Shown: one piece after another, positions 8,649 to 17,524 of the stretch | Layout: each line of letters starts with the position of its first letter | How positions within the stretch are numbered: the first letter of the stretch is position 1 | DNA from: Martinezella lusitana | Lineage (GTDB): Bacteria > Pseudomonadota > Alphaproteobacteria > Rhizobiales > Rhizobiaceae | Reading direction: 5' to 3' | Assembly: GCF_900094565.1 (NCBI RefSeq) | Contig: NZ_FMAF01000025.1 | Location: 28,135 to 92,134 of the forward strand | Length of the DNA: 64,000 bases | Translations under genes and position numbers: made by a program | Notes under the pieces: generated by a model | Told to the model about the DNA's origin: nothing | Databases searched by the model: none | What the model saw: only the letters and a program-made list of their open reading frames with translations

Positions 8649-9231
8649 AGGGATAAGATATCGGTGTGGGGTCTCGTTAAACGGCCTTCATGACGGAAAC
8701 CTCGCTTTCAACGCCCGCCGTCACATATTTCTACATCGCGACGATGGCCGTTTCCTAAGGCGCCCCTGGTTGCGCCTTACGCCGATCGAGATTGTCGCGC
8801 GATTTGGCTCTATTTCCGCTTCAATGTCAGCCTGCGCGAATTCGAAAAATCAATGCTCGCTCCCGGGCACGGTCGAGCAGTGGTCAGAGATCTGAGTCGG
8901 ATGCATTGGCATAGCGAAGAGCACGGGCGGCACCTCTACACCCGCGAGGAATAAAGTTGTGCCATGAATCTTTTGCACATCCAATTGGCGATGCCGTCGC
9001 CTTTGGCCGTCATCTGCCTGACACTTTTAGGCGCAATACGCACGTCCAGCCGAACGTTCGGAAGTACCGCCGACCTCGTCATGCCTTGGTACGATACCTG
9101 ACTGATGCTGGCATCGGGTGCCGAGAAGTCCACCAACCGGAGCAGCGCTTGTGCCGACGGCACAATCGTCCTGGACCCATGACACTCATTCGTCACCTAA
9201 TCCTATGTCTCGAACGGAAAGAGCGCGGCCT
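8649..9231. other. Intergenic stretch with decayed transposase piece
   Basis: There is no intact gene between the GGDEF-like gene and the LodB-like gene. The only recognisable content is an IS6-like remnant at about 8775-8880, listed separately. An 86-residue minus-strand frame (8936-9196) has no family resemblance. Confidence 0.5.
8775..8880 (+). mobile_element. IS6-family transposase N-terminal remnant
   Basis: Two plus-strand frames together read LTPIEIVAR then AIWLYFRFNVSLREFEKSML. This matches the start of IS6-family transposases (pattern PEII-AVWLYFRF-LS-R-vEe-la-RG). Joining them needs a one-base frameshift near 8805, and similarity stops soon after. No DDE domain or terminal inverted repeats remain, so this is a fragment of a lost element. 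Confidence 0.45.
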
Positions 9232-10200
9232 TCATACGGTCGCTTCTCTGTCGCGACGCATATAAGCATAGACAACGCGGCGCTCGATCTCCGTCCTCGC
9301 GGCCGTTTCGCGGCAAGCGACGTCGTAAGCATAGGCCGCACTTTCCAAGACCGTGCCACCCTGGACGATCATGCCGGCGGCGGCGAGCGCGCTACTCGTC
9401 GCGTGTGCCAAGCCTTGGCAGCAGATAGGGTCGAACGCGCAAGCTGCATCGCCAATTGCAATCCATCGGTGGCCTGCCGTCGGCGTGAGCCGCCGGGCGG
9501 ACGCATCGACCATGTCCACTCTGACTTGGCCGCGCCGCGGCGCGGCGATGCGCCAAGCGTCGCGGCGGCCCTGTGGCCCTGTCATCGTGTAGCGCCAGCC
9601 CTCGGTGTCCCCCATGAAGTGCAGCCAAGGATCAGGGGCTTCATCATGGATGAATCGCTCGGCGAGTAGGCGCTCCAAAGTTGTGACCTTGGCGCCAAGT
9701 CGGCGGGCGGCGGATGCAGCTCGGCCGCTGGCATCGATTATCGTCTGCGCACCGACACGCGTGGACCTATCTGTCGCCGCGATCCGCAGCGTGAAGAGGT
9801 CGTCGCAATCATCCTCGATTGCCACAAGGCGGCCGCGCAGATGACATGCGCCCGATGCGATGGCAGCCGTTCTGATTGCAGCGTCGAAGCTGGGTCGGTG
9901 GACCGCAAAGCCGTGCCCGCCCGGCTGCGAAATGAAGTCGTGCCGGTCTTCAACCGCACCTTGGCGAATGATACCCAGGCACGGCACCGCGATGATCGGA
10001 TCGTCGAGCACAGATCCGAGGCCGCAGGCGCGGAAGGCCATGGAAGCACGAGGCGGCAGCATCTCCACGCGGTCTGGCGAAGGCCGGTCGTCGTCGAGCA
10101 TAAGGACAGCTTTGCCTTTGGCCGCGAGGAGGTAGGCGGCCATCGCCCCCGCAGGTCCGGCACCGATCACTGCGATGAGCCCTCGTTCGGCTTTCATCAT
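9232..10200 (-). CDS. LodB-like FAD-dependent oxidoreductase (predicted CTQ maturation flavoprotein)
   Basis: This 322-residue flavoprotein has an N-terminal FAD-binding AVIGAGPAGAM loop (residues 10-20) and the distal GDAACAFDPICCQGL motif of the halogenase/geranylgeranyl-reductase-like monooxygenase family. LodB and GoxB flavoproteins of this type are needed to build the cysteine tryptophylquinone cofactor in their LodA or GoxA partner. The start is ATGATG at 10200/10197, one base after the stop of the upstream LodA-like gene, so the two are translationally coupled. A longer frame upstream overlaps that gene and lacks support. The role follows from family plus pairing. Confidence 0.8.
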   Translation of the reverse strand: MMKAERGLIAVIGAGPAGAMAAYLLAAKGKAVLMLDDDRPSPDRVEMLPPRASMAFRACGLGSVLDDPIIAVPCLGIIRQGAVEDRHDFISQPGGHGFAVHRPSFDAAIRTAAIASGACHLRGRLVAIEDDCDDLFTLRIAATDRSTRVGAQTIIDASGRAASAARRLGAKVTTLERLLAERFIHDEAPDPWLHFMGDTEGWRYTMTGPQGRRDAWRIAAPRRGQVRVDMVDASARRLTPTAGHRWIAIGDAACAFDPICCQGLAHATSSALAAAGMIVQGGTVLESAAYAYDVACRETAARTEIERRVVYAYMRRDREATV

Positions 10201-10201
10201 C

Positions 10202-12196
10202 TCAGATTTCGCCCTGACGGTAGCGGCGGCGCGGCCGTCCGGGAGGCGGCGCCACCGCGCGAGCGCCACTCAGAGTCGCGCTGAGCAGCTCTTTGATCTG
10301 CGGCGGATCGCCTTCGAGCTTCGCCATGAGCGCTGGCTTCACGTCACCACGCACGAAATGCTCCGAACGACCCTGCTCAACCCGAACGGGATCGGGAAGG
10401 CCATCGATCGTTTCGCCGAACGGGAGCACCATGCCGAGATCGTGCCACTCACGTACCATAAGCGCGATGCGCTGGTAATAACCCGAACCGCGAACGTCGC
10501 GGAGCCAATCCGAGCGGCTGGCAAAATATTTCGCCGCCTGGGTTTGATGGCCGCGCGCGACATTGGCTATGACGCGCACGGCGCTCTCGTGCGACAGCAC
10601 CTGGTCAGGCACTCGAGCACCCCAGAAGGTCGGCATTGACAGAAAATAGCCCGGATTATAGTCGGCCGACGAGTTACAGGACGCGCCGTCAGATTGCCAT
10701 GGCACGCCCATGAAGCGCGTCAGCGCGCCGGCCGAGACGCCATCATATGGTCCGCCAATTGCCAAACAGGCGGCCGGCGAGAGCATGTCGCCCCAGTCCT
10801 GTCGCGCCGGCGCGTCCGACGGGTTGACATTGAGCCGATAAGGCATCTTCCAGACATACGGGATCCGCATCGTCCATGTGAGTTCGATGCCGGGATGGAA
10901 CGGCCCTCCAAGGCAATCGTGAAGAGCGGCACGCTCGAGCTGCTCAAGCTGCTCGGCGGCGCTCAGCGACGCGAAGTCGGCAGGTGGGGTTGGACCTGTC
11001 CAGTCGTCCGCAAAATCGCCGGCAGCCCAGCGCTCGAGATGCTCGAACTGCGTGCGCGTGACCGCGAGGCACGCCGGATCGACAACCTCGCCTTCTGCGT
11101 CCCCATAAATCTGCGGTAAGAATCCCGGGTCTGGCGCCAGCAGGTCCTGCTCGCGTCGAAACAGCGCGAAGATGGCGGAGCGCCAATCCGAGCCCTGCGG
11201 CGAGGCATCGCGCAGCTTCTTAAGTACTTCGGTCGCGTCAACATCGAGCGGCCCGCTATGGCCGTGGATCATGTAGAGGCCCTGATTGACCCATTGAAGG
11301 TCACTGAGGCGTTTGAAAATCGGCCAGATGTCATTGCTGAACGAGGTTGCGGCGGGCCGCGTCAGCCAGCCTTGCGCGATGTACGTCTCGCGCACCGCGT
11401 CGTCCATCGTAACAACACCGAACACGCCGGGCGCGAAGTTGGGCGGCGTTACGGCAACATAACCCGGCTCCGCATCGATCGTCGTACCGTCGGCAAAGCG
11501 GACTGCGGCACGCACTGGGCCGTCTGCAATGTCGTCGTGCCAGTCGTCGTTGTTCGCGAAGGTGGTGAGCGCGGTGTTGGGTGGATAGCAAGCCGAGACC
11601 CCGCGGCCACCAAGGACGAGGAGGCGCCCTTCGGCATCGGTGCGCAACTCACCTAAATAGACAGGCTGGTTCCTGAAGGCGCCATCGGCGAACTGGAATT
11701 GCGGTCCCTTAAGCGATGCGCCCGAAATGGCTTTCGACCGCGGGCGAATGTCAAGGCCCGAGCGGTCGCCGCTCGCACCGGTCACGTTAGGATTGCGGCG
11801 CGGCGCGTCCTTGGCAATGCCGGCAGGCAGGTCCATCGCCTGCAGGAACTGATACCAGCCGGCCTTCAAATTGGCGAGCGTGACCCGCCATTCGATCTGG
11901 ACGCCAGCAGCCAGCGTGACTTCGGTAACCGTGCCGTCGTCGAGCGTCGCATAAACCCGGAACCGCGCAGCGTGTCTCCGGATCGAGGAATCAGGCCCGC
12001 GAAAGTCGTCGACCGTTTCGGCGCGTGCGCCATCCAGCCGTGTCGGCATTCCGCCGATCACTTCCGTTGAGATGAGATAGTCGTCGGCGAATACATCCTG
12101 CGCGGTGCAATTGCCGACGCGTGCGAGGCCCAGCGGCGGGTAGACGCGTAGCGCAGTGATGCGCTTGGGATCGAAGGGGCTGATCGTGCCGGTCAT
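10202..12196 (-). CDS. LodA/GoxA-like quinoprotein amino-acid oxidase (predicted CTQ enzyme)
   Basis: A 664-residue protein of the LodA family: oxidases that deaminate amino acids (lysine at the epsilon position in LodA, glycine in GoxA), releasing H2O2 and NH3. It begins with the family signature ITALRVYPPLGLARVGN and carries GGPFHPGIELTW (430-441). PWQSDGASC places D503 four residues before C507, the same spacing as D512/C516 reported for LodA. W525 in PTFWGARVP is a candidate cofactor tryptophan, although its spacing to the cysteine is shorter than in LodA. No signal peptide is visible. AAGGAG precedes the ATG. The substrate is unknown; H2O2 could make it antimicrobial. Confidence 0.85.
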   Translation of the reverse strand: MTGTISPFDPKRITALRVYPPLGLARVGNCTAQDVFADDYLISTEVIGGMPTRLDGARAETVDDFRGPDSSIRRHAARFRVYATLDDGTVTEVTLAAGVQIEWRVTLANLKAGWYQFLQAMDLPAGIAKDAPRRNPNVTGASGDRSGLDIRPRSKAISGASLKGPQFQFADGAFRNQPVYLGELRTDAEGRLLVLGGRGVSACYPPNTALTTFANNDDWHDDIADGPVRAAVRFADGTTIDAEPGYVAVTPPNFAPGVFGVVTMDDAVRETYIAQGWLTRPAATSFSNDIWPIFKRLSDLQWVNQGLYMIHGHSGPLDVDATEVLKKLRDASPQGSDWRSAIFALFRREQDLLAPDPGFLPQIYGDAEGEVVDPACLAVTRTQFEHLERWAAGDFADDWTGPTPPADFASLSAAEQLEQLERAALHDCLGGPFHPGIELTWTMRIPYVWKMPYRLNVNPSDAPARQDWGDMLSPAACLAIGGPYDGVSAGALTRFMGVPWQSDGASCNSSADYNPGYFLSMPTFWGARVPDQVLSHESAVRVIANVARGHQTQAAKYFASRSDWLRDVRGSGYYQRIALMVREWHDLGMVLPFGETIDGLPDPVRVEQGRSEHFVRGDVKPALMAKLEGDPPQIKELLSATLSGARAVAPPPGRPRRRYRQGEI

Positions 12197-12440
12197 GGGG
12201 CTCCTTGAGCGCGTGGGGTATGAGGCTCCGCCTCCGGCATGCCGTTGACGGCATGACGCAACGCGGCGGAAGTGGGGTAGATCACCCGACGAGATCGGTG
12301 GTCTGGGTAGCTTTCCAATTGCGACTTGCGTAGCTCATAATATGTCTTCCCTTTAGTCGAGTTTGAAGTAACTCTATAAAACGTCAAGTAGAATGTACGA
12401 GCTAGGAACGCGCGACAGACGTGCGCAACTTGCCTCAACC

Positions 12441-12484
12441 GTTGAGAACAACAGTCAGGTGCGGGACCTGATGTTGTTCTCAAC
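12441..12484. repeat. Long near-perfect inverted repeat upstream of the LodA-like gene
   Basis: The left arm GTTGAGAACAACAGTCAGGT pairs with ACCTGATGTTGTTCTCAAC across a GCGGG loop, giving about 19 bp of stem with a single one-base bulge. There is no U-tract on either strand, so a simple terminator is unlikely. It lies about 245 bp upstream of the LodA-like start codon. Confidence 0.7.
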
Positions 12485-12805
12485 AGCCGCGGCGGCGACC
12501 GCGTTGCGGCAAAGGATGCAACGTTTGACAATCCGACGAAATATTTCGCCTGCTATCTTGGTAGATCCGGTCTGAGCGCAGGTTTCGCGCTCTGACGCTT
12601 CCACGCCACAACACGGCTCTCTCCCTCCGTCGTTAGGAATAGGCAAGAATAGACGCAGACAGTCGGTTGGAATCTGATTAGCCTTTGCGACCGACAACTA
12701 CAAAGACCGTCGTTCGATGCGAAGCAGCGCCTGGTCGTCTTAGAATAGCGATGAGTAATTGACGTTAGGCATGCGAGCAGGCTCTGATGGAGTGGGCGAA
12801 GCCAA

Positions 12806-12828
12806 GACCGCGCTCAGCGAGCGCGGTC
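12806..12828 (-). terminator. Terminator-like stem-loop downstream of the SDR gene
   Basis: GACCGCGCTC / GAGCGCGGTC makes a perfect 10-bp GC-rich stem with a three-base loop, 70 bp past the SDR stop codon on the minus strand. It probably ends the SDR transcript and insulates the LodA-like operon. Confidence 0.6.
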
Positions 12829-12897
12829 AATTTCGTCAAGAATACGCCCTAGCCGCTTGGTTTGATCGGCCGGAAACATAGCGGAGCCTCGGATAGA

Positions 12898-13671
12898 TCA
12901 GATCCGGGCACCACCTGTTGCATCGATCATCTGGCCGGTCGTCCAGCGCGCATCGTTCGACGCAAGGAAAGCGATGACGTCTGCGACGTCCTCCGCCCGG
13001 CCGACACGAGAGAAGACCGAGAGTGCTTCGGCGCCGGCGCGCGCGTCCGGCGATGCCAGCCACTCTGCGTTCATATCCGTCTCCGTCACACCCGGCAGCA
13101 CGGCATTGACCGTAATCCCCCGAGCCGCAAATTCTGGTGCCAGCGCCAGTGTCAGTGTCTCCAGCGCCCCCTTCGAGGCTGCATAGGCCGGATGCGTCGG
13201 GGCCGCGATCCGCGTGAACCCTGTCGAGACATTGATGATGCGGCCATTGTCGCGAATGTGGTCGGCGACTGCCTGGATCAGGAAGAACGGCGCCTTGTAG
13301 TTGATCGTCATCACCTCATCGAACGCGGCTTCGCTCGTCTGCTTCAAGGGTATCGCGGGTGCAATGCCGGCATTGTTCACCAGAATGTCGAGAGCGGGCG
13401 AACCCGTCTCGGTGCGCACGGCTTCGCTGAATTGCGCCCAGAGGCTGTCAGCGGCGTCCTTGCCGTGTCTGAGATCGGCCTTCACGGCCACAGCCTTGAC
13501 GCCGAGCCTTTCGATGTCGCGGACAGTGGCATTGGCCGCATCCGAATTGGCGGTGTAATGCACGCCGATCAGCGCGGCACCTTCTTTCGCGAAAGCAAGG
13601 GCTACGGCTCGGCCGATACCGCGCGAGCTTCCGGTGATTAGGGCTATCTTGTCTGCGAGTCTTTTGGACAT
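12898..13671 (-). CDS. SDR-family NAD(P)-dependent oxidoreductase
   Basis: A classical 257-residue short-chain dehydrogenase: cofactor motif TGSSRGIG near residue 14, NNAG at about 95 and active-site YAASK (within HPAYAASKGAL). The C-terminus has the usual NAVLPGVTETDM turn. Such enzymes interconvert alcohols and ketones; the substrate is not predictable. GGAGTG precedes the ATG. It is divergent from a TetR gene, and the shared 88-bp gap carries two related palindromes, so the TetR protein very likely represses both genes. Confidence 0.92.
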   Translation of the reverse strand: MSKRLADKIALITGSSRGIGRAVALAFAKEGAALIGVHYTANSDAANATVRDIERLGVKAVAVKADLRHGKDAADSLWAQFSEAVRTETGSPALDILVNNAGIAPAIPLKQTSEAAFDEVMTINYKAPFFLIQAVADHIRDNGRIINVSTGFTRIAAPTHPAYAASKGALETLTLALAPEFAARGITVNAVLPGVTETDMNAEWLASPDARAGAEALSVFSRVGRAEDVADVIAFLASNDARWTTGQMIDATGGARI

Positions 13672-13691
13672 GGTTCACTCCGTTGCTAAAT

Positions 13692-13711
13692 TAAATAGTG
13701 ACCGCTATAAT
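13692..13711. promoter_or_regulatory. TetR operator, site 1
   Basis: ATAGTGACCGCTAT (13695-13708) is an imperfect palindrome next to the SDR start codon. Its half-sites ATAG and CTAT recur in site 2, 47 bp away. Such paired sites between divergent TetR and SDR genes are the expected layout for autorepression. Confidence 0.6.
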
Positions 13712-13738
13712 AAGGAGGAAAGAAAGTCTGTCAACAAT

Positions 13739-13760
13739 TTAATAGGGATCACTATTTTAA
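13739..13760. promoter_or_regulatory. TetR operator, site 2
   Basis: ATAGGGATCACTAT (13742-13755), flanked by TTA and TTTTAA, is the second copy of the palindrome and ends at the TetR start codon. Consensus of the two copies is ATAG-G---C-CTAT. Confidence 0.6.
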
Positions 13761-14395
13761 TGGATGAGCCAGTCCGCAAACGAGGCAGACCACGCGTGCT
13801 CGATCGCGACGTCGGGCTCGACATCGCGGCACGCCTGTTCTGGGAACGCGGCTATGAAGGAACCTCGACCGCCGACCTAACGAAGGCCATGGGGATCAAT
13901 CCGCCGACGCTATATTCGACTTTCGGCTCCAAGGAAGAATTGTACCGTCAGGCGCTCGACTTCAGTATAGCCCGTGAAAACAGTCGCCGGTCGGAAATAC
14001 TGCATTCCAATCTTCCGGTTTACGAAGCCCTGAGCCTCTACCTCTACGATATTGCCGATGGCGATACCCAGCCGGACAAGCCGCGGGGATGCATGGTCTC
14101 GACGGCGGTCCTCCAGCATGCGGAAGAAAATGCATCGGTCGCCCGGACGACGGCGGCGCTGCGCGAGGCGTCGATGCAGGTTCTCAAGAGCCGCTTCGAT
14201 CGCGCAATCACCGAAGGCGAATTGCCGGCGGAAACCGATACCGACACGCTCGCGCGCTTCTACGGCGCTATCATCCAAGGCATGTCCGCCCAAGCCTGCG
14301 ACGGCGCCTGCAATGCTCTGCTGAAGCGCCTGATCGACATCGCACTCACGGCCTGGCCCGGAATGCGTCAGACCCCGGCCGGAAATTCGGATTGA
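13760..14395 (+). CDS. TetR-family transcriptional regulator
   Basis: A protein of 211 residues from the ATG at 13760 (the frame opens earlier, but the upstream part would overlap the operators and the SDR start). The N-terminal helix-turn-helix reads GTSTADLTKAMGINPPTLY, followed by FGSKEELYRQAL, as in AcrR/TetR proteins. The C-terminal ligand domain includes RGCMVSTAVLQHAEE, resembling regulators of SDR and quinone-responsive genes. It is divergent from the SDR and probably represses both genes until it binds the SDR's substrate or an inducer. Confidence 0.9.
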   Translation: MDEPVRKRGRPRVLDRDVGLDIAARLFWERGYEGTSTADLTKAMGINPPTLYSTFGSKEELYRQALDFSIARENSRRSEILHSNLPVYEALSLYLYDIADGDTQPDKPRGCMVSTAVLQHAEENASVARTTAALREASMQVLKSRFDRAITEGELPAETDTDTLARFYGAIIQGMSAQACDGACNALLKRLIDIALTAWPGMRQTPAGNSD

Positions 14396-15240
14396 AGACA
14401 AGCCAACCACTCATTCTGACCGCAAGGATCGCAGAACTCGATATTGAGCAATTCGATCGCGTCCGGCGGGTATAGGACAAGGGAAACCTTTGCGCGTCCT
14501 GCCCAAATGGCTTTCTTGAAGGGTTGGTTCACTTCGTCTTCACTACCTCCGCGGCTTGCAGCCGGCAATCGCCAACTTCATCAGCGGGGTTCGGCCACCC
14601 GTGTCCCGAGGGATGCGCTGGGATAATGACTGTGAGGCTCTTGAAAGGGTCCACTAGGAGCGCCTCGTTCGCGAGGTCGGCCCCCCTCTTGCGCACCGGT
14701 CCGTTTCGCCTTGCGAGGGTGATGTCCTCAACAAGAGCTGCACGCGCGAGCGTTTTGATCCGACCGGTACTGAACAATCACATCGGGTTGACGCCATACG
14801 GAAAGAGATGCGCCTTTCCCTAGCGCCGCGTGACCCCAAACCGCCAACCCAGGTGTTTGGCCTCTTCGGAAAGAACTTGCACCCGACCAATCGTCCAAAG
14901 TCCACCGAGTTTGGTCCAGAAGTACACCGTGCATCGATTGAGTTGCCAGGTTCGATGGATCAAGCCGAAGGCGCTCATTTCAACCATGACCACCTGCACA
15001 AGGGTTTCGGCGGCCTCGTCCAGATCAATTTTCAGATGCTCGCGGGTATAGTGCCATTTCGCATTCAGGCGACGACGAAATTGCGGGCCACATCTCGCAT
15101 GAGCTGACGACGGTCGATCACTCTACCGTTGATCTGATGATACGCCAATGCAGGCGAGAACGGCGCACGGCAAGCGAGTGGATCGTCAAGCTTGTGCGAG
15201 CGTTTGCTACTGTTTCATCAGTCGCCATCGCTCGCCTTTG
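14396..15240. other. Gene-free stretch with unidentified coding-like fragments
   Basis: About 845 bp with no convincing gene. Minus-strand pieces such as KWHYTREHLKIDLDEAAETL (about 14990-15060) look protein-like, but they are short, interrupted by stops and not assignable to a family. The region is probably decayed coding sequence. Confidence 0.4.
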
Positions 15241-16125
15241 CTAAGCCACAAGCGCTGGCTTGAGGACCTCTTCGCTCCATCGGCGAAAACTGGTCGGCGT
15301 GTCGGAGGAGGAAGACGGCGTGCGCTTCACCAGATGATCCATGCCCTCGTTCTTCGCCGTCATCATGTTTACCATGGCCCTCGCCATGCCTTCCGAAGCG
15401 CCCCTCTTGATCATCATCGCTTTCAGATCGTCCATCGCCATAAGGTGATACTGCACAGGCTTTCCGATCACATCCGAAATGATCGCCATCATTTCGTCAA
15501 AAGAAATGTCCTCCGGACCGAGCATCGGAATGCTCTCGACGCCGGTCCAAGACCGGCTAAGCAGCAGGCGTGCCGCCAAGGCGGCAACATCGCGGGTGGC
15601 GCATGCCGGCTCCTTGCGATCGGCGGTTGTCGGCCAGTAGAAGGCGCCGTGATCCCTGATTAGCGCAGCCTGCCGCAGAAAGTTCTCCATAAGGCTGGCG
15701 CAGGCCAGGGCTCGATAGCTCACGCCGGTGCTTGCTATCAGATCGTCCATCTTTAGAGTTGCCGTCACGTGCCCAGCGTCTTTAGGCCATCCGCGCCCAA
15801 GCGCGGAGATGCCGACCACCTGCTTCACACCACTTGTTTTGAGCGCCTCGCACGCGGGCCGAGAGAAGTCCAGATAGGCCGCCTCGGCACTTGGCGCACG
15901 CGGGTCGGCCGGGACGAGCCAGAACACACGGTCGGCGCCAGCGAAAGCCTTTTTAACGACGGCGGCGTCGCTGTGCGAACCTTCAACCACCTCGACCCGG
16001 TTCAGCACCTGTGAAGACAGTTTGGAAGGATCTCGCGCAATCACGCGAATACGCTCTGCGCTATCGAGAATGTTTGCGAGGACCTGGCTGCCGATATTGC
16101 CCGTGGGCGCGGTAATGACAATCAT
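15241..16125 (-). CDS. NmrA-family NAD(P)-binding protein (atypical SDR)
   Basis: A protein of 294 residues from the ATG at 16125, which has AGGAGA upstream. The Rossmann loop VITAPTGNIGSQVL (GxxGxxG) is at the N-terminus, followed by an NmrA-like core with DRVFWLVPADPRAP and VKQVVGISALG. NmrA-type proteins are redox sensors or reductases such as the QOR2/HSCARG group; the active-site tyrosine-lysine pair is not evident. It is divergent from the AraC gene 16260-17195, a common arrangement in which the AraC protein activates the reductase. The physiological role is unknown. Confidence 0.88.
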   Translation of the reverse strand: MIVITAPTGNIGSQVLANILDSAERIRVIARDPSKLSSQVLNRVEVVEGSHSDAAVVKKAFAGADRVFWLVPADPRAPSAEAAYLDFSRPACEALKTSGVKQVVGISALGRGWPKDAGHVTATLKMDDLIASTGVSYRALACASLMENFLRQAALIRDHGAFYWPTTADRKEPACATRDVAALAARLLLSRSWTGVESIPMLGPEDISFDEMMAIISDVIGKPVQYHLMAMDDLKAMMIKRGASEGMARAMVNMMTAKNEGMDHLVKRTPSSSSDTPTSFRRWSEEVLKPALVA

Positions 16126-16259
16126 CTGTATCTCCTGGTGCTTCCAAAACGCGTTCCTGCTTGGGTCTCTCCCCGCAAGGTGTCTGGAGATGCCCCATAG
16201 ACGATGAACGATCCATGCTCTAAAGTCCGTGTTTTCGTCGCGATCGTTCAAAAGCCCGA

Positions 16260-17195
16260 ATGGACCCGCTTTCCGATATTCTCGCCCTGCTGAAACCACT
16301 CAGTTACGTCTCTGCCGGCTTTGAGGCAGGTGGTGACTGGTCGGTCCAGTTTCCGAGCTACGAGGGCATCAAGTGCAACGCCGTGATTTCCGGCCAATGC
16401 TGGTTGGCGATGGAAGGCGTATCCGACCCCGTGCGTCTTGAGACGGGTGACTGTTTTCTTCTGACAAAGGGCCGGCCATTTCGGCTTGCAAGCGATCTGA
16501 GCGTGCCGCCGGTCGACGCCACTCTTGTCTTTCAGCCGGCAAAGCGTGGCGGCATTGCCCGGTGCAATGGCGGAGGTGAGTTCTTTCTTGCCGGCAGCCG
16601 CTTCACGTTGATCGGCCATCACGCGGATATTCTGCTTGGCCTGCTTCCGCCGATTGTCCATATTCGGAACGAGGGGGATCAGGCATCACTGCGCTGGCTT
16701 CTCGAGCGCATGCGCCAGGAGTTGCGGGATACGCAGCCCGGCAGCAGTCTGGTGGCGGAACATCTTGCGCACCTGATGCTGGTCCAGGCATTACGGCTGT
16801 ACCTGGGTGAAGCCGTCGAAGGCCGTGTCGGATGGCTCTTCGCACTGGCCGACAAGCAGATGGGCAAAGCGATCAACCACATCCATGCCGATCCGGCGCG
16901 CCGATGGACATTGCAGGAACTGGCCCGGAATGTGGGCATGTCGAGAACGACGTTCGCTCTCAGGTTCAAGGAAACAGTCGGGCTTACGCCCATGGACTAC
17001 CTGACGCGCTGGCGCATGCTGCTCGCCAGCGAGCGGCTGGCACGCTCATCAGAGAGTATCCCCGCCATTGCTTCTGCACTCGGATACGAATCCGAGAGCG
17101 CCTTCGGCGCGGCTTTTAAACGGGTGATGGGCCTCTCACCCCGGCACTTCAGCCGCCACCGCAGAGAAGAGGCCGCAGATCATTCCTTACCCTGA
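16260..17195 (+). CDS. AraC-family transcriptional regulator
   Basis: A 311-residue AraC protein. The N-terminal cupin-type sensor domain (AraC_binding_2/cupin_6 style, VISGQCWLAMEG) is followed by the two-helix-turn-helix DNA-binding region from about 205: WTLQELARNVGMSRTTFALRF, then IPAIASALGYESESAFGAAFKRVMG. The C-terminal SPRHFSR ending is typical. It is divergent from the NmrA-family gene with a 134-bp promoter region and is its likely regulator. The sensor domain suggests a small-molecule or redox cue. Confidence 0.92.
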   Translation: MDPLSDILALLKPLSYVSAGFEAGGDWSVQFPSYEGIKCNAVISGQCWLAMEGVSDPVRLETGDCFLLTKGRPFRLASDLSVPPVDATLVFQPAKRGGIARCNGGGEFFLAGSRFTLIGHHADILLGLLPPIVHIRNEGDQASLRWLLERMRQELRDTQPGSSLVAEHLAHLMLVQALRLYLGEAVEGRVGWLFALADKQMGKAINHIHADPARRWTLQELARNVGMSRTTFALRFKETVGLTPMDYLTRWRMLLASERLARSSESIPAIASALGYESESAFGAAFKRVMGLSPRHFSRHRREEAADHSLP

Positions 17196-17208
17196 CCTCG
17201 GATCTTGC

Positions 17209-17523
17209 CTATCTCGAAGCCTTGGGGGATGACGGCCGCCGGAAATTCACTCCCCCTGGCCTGCGGTCGAGGCATTGCTGCTCAAATTCGTGGCGCATTA
17301 CCTTTGGGTTCCGGAGAAACGTGCAGCCGATCTCGATCCGCCAGGATTTGGGACGGCCGTCGCTGCCGTCGGACCAGCGATAGCCTCGCGCCTTCAGGTG
17401 GTCCTTCATGTCGAAGGGGCTGTTCTCGGCAAAGATCCCGACACGCGACCTCTGGCTTGCTTCATAGAGTTCGCGAAAGCGGTGGAAGCCGCTCCGTCCA
17501 TTTCTCGAGCCAGGACCTCTAGA
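17209..17523 (-). pseudogene. 3'-5' exonuclease (DNA Pol III epsilon-like) C-terminal fragment
   Basis: The minus strand reads RFRELYEASQRSRVGIFAEN followed by SPFDMKDHLKARGYRWSDG. This matches the C-terminal part of rhizobial exonuclease proteins annotated as PolIII epsilon-like, where 'F-K--LKARGYRW-DG--GRP--W' is conserved. The N-terminal DEDD exonuclease domain is missing. Similarity stops next to the dispersed repeat that begins at about 17525, and the last residues appear frame-shifted. The repeat, or the event that brought it, probably destroyed the gene. Confidence 0.65.
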
Positions 17524-17524
17524 T

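Larger units (their letters stand above)
12197..12897. other. Regulatory/intergenic region upstream of the LodA-like gene
   Basis: About 700 bp without a recognisable gene. It holds the long hairpin at 12441-12484 and the terminator stem at 12806-12828, listed separately. The AT-rich stretch around 12340-12400 is the best place for the LodA-like promoter on the minus strand. A 60-codon plus-strand frame (12393-12575) runs through the hairpin and has no ribosome site. Confidence 0.5.
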
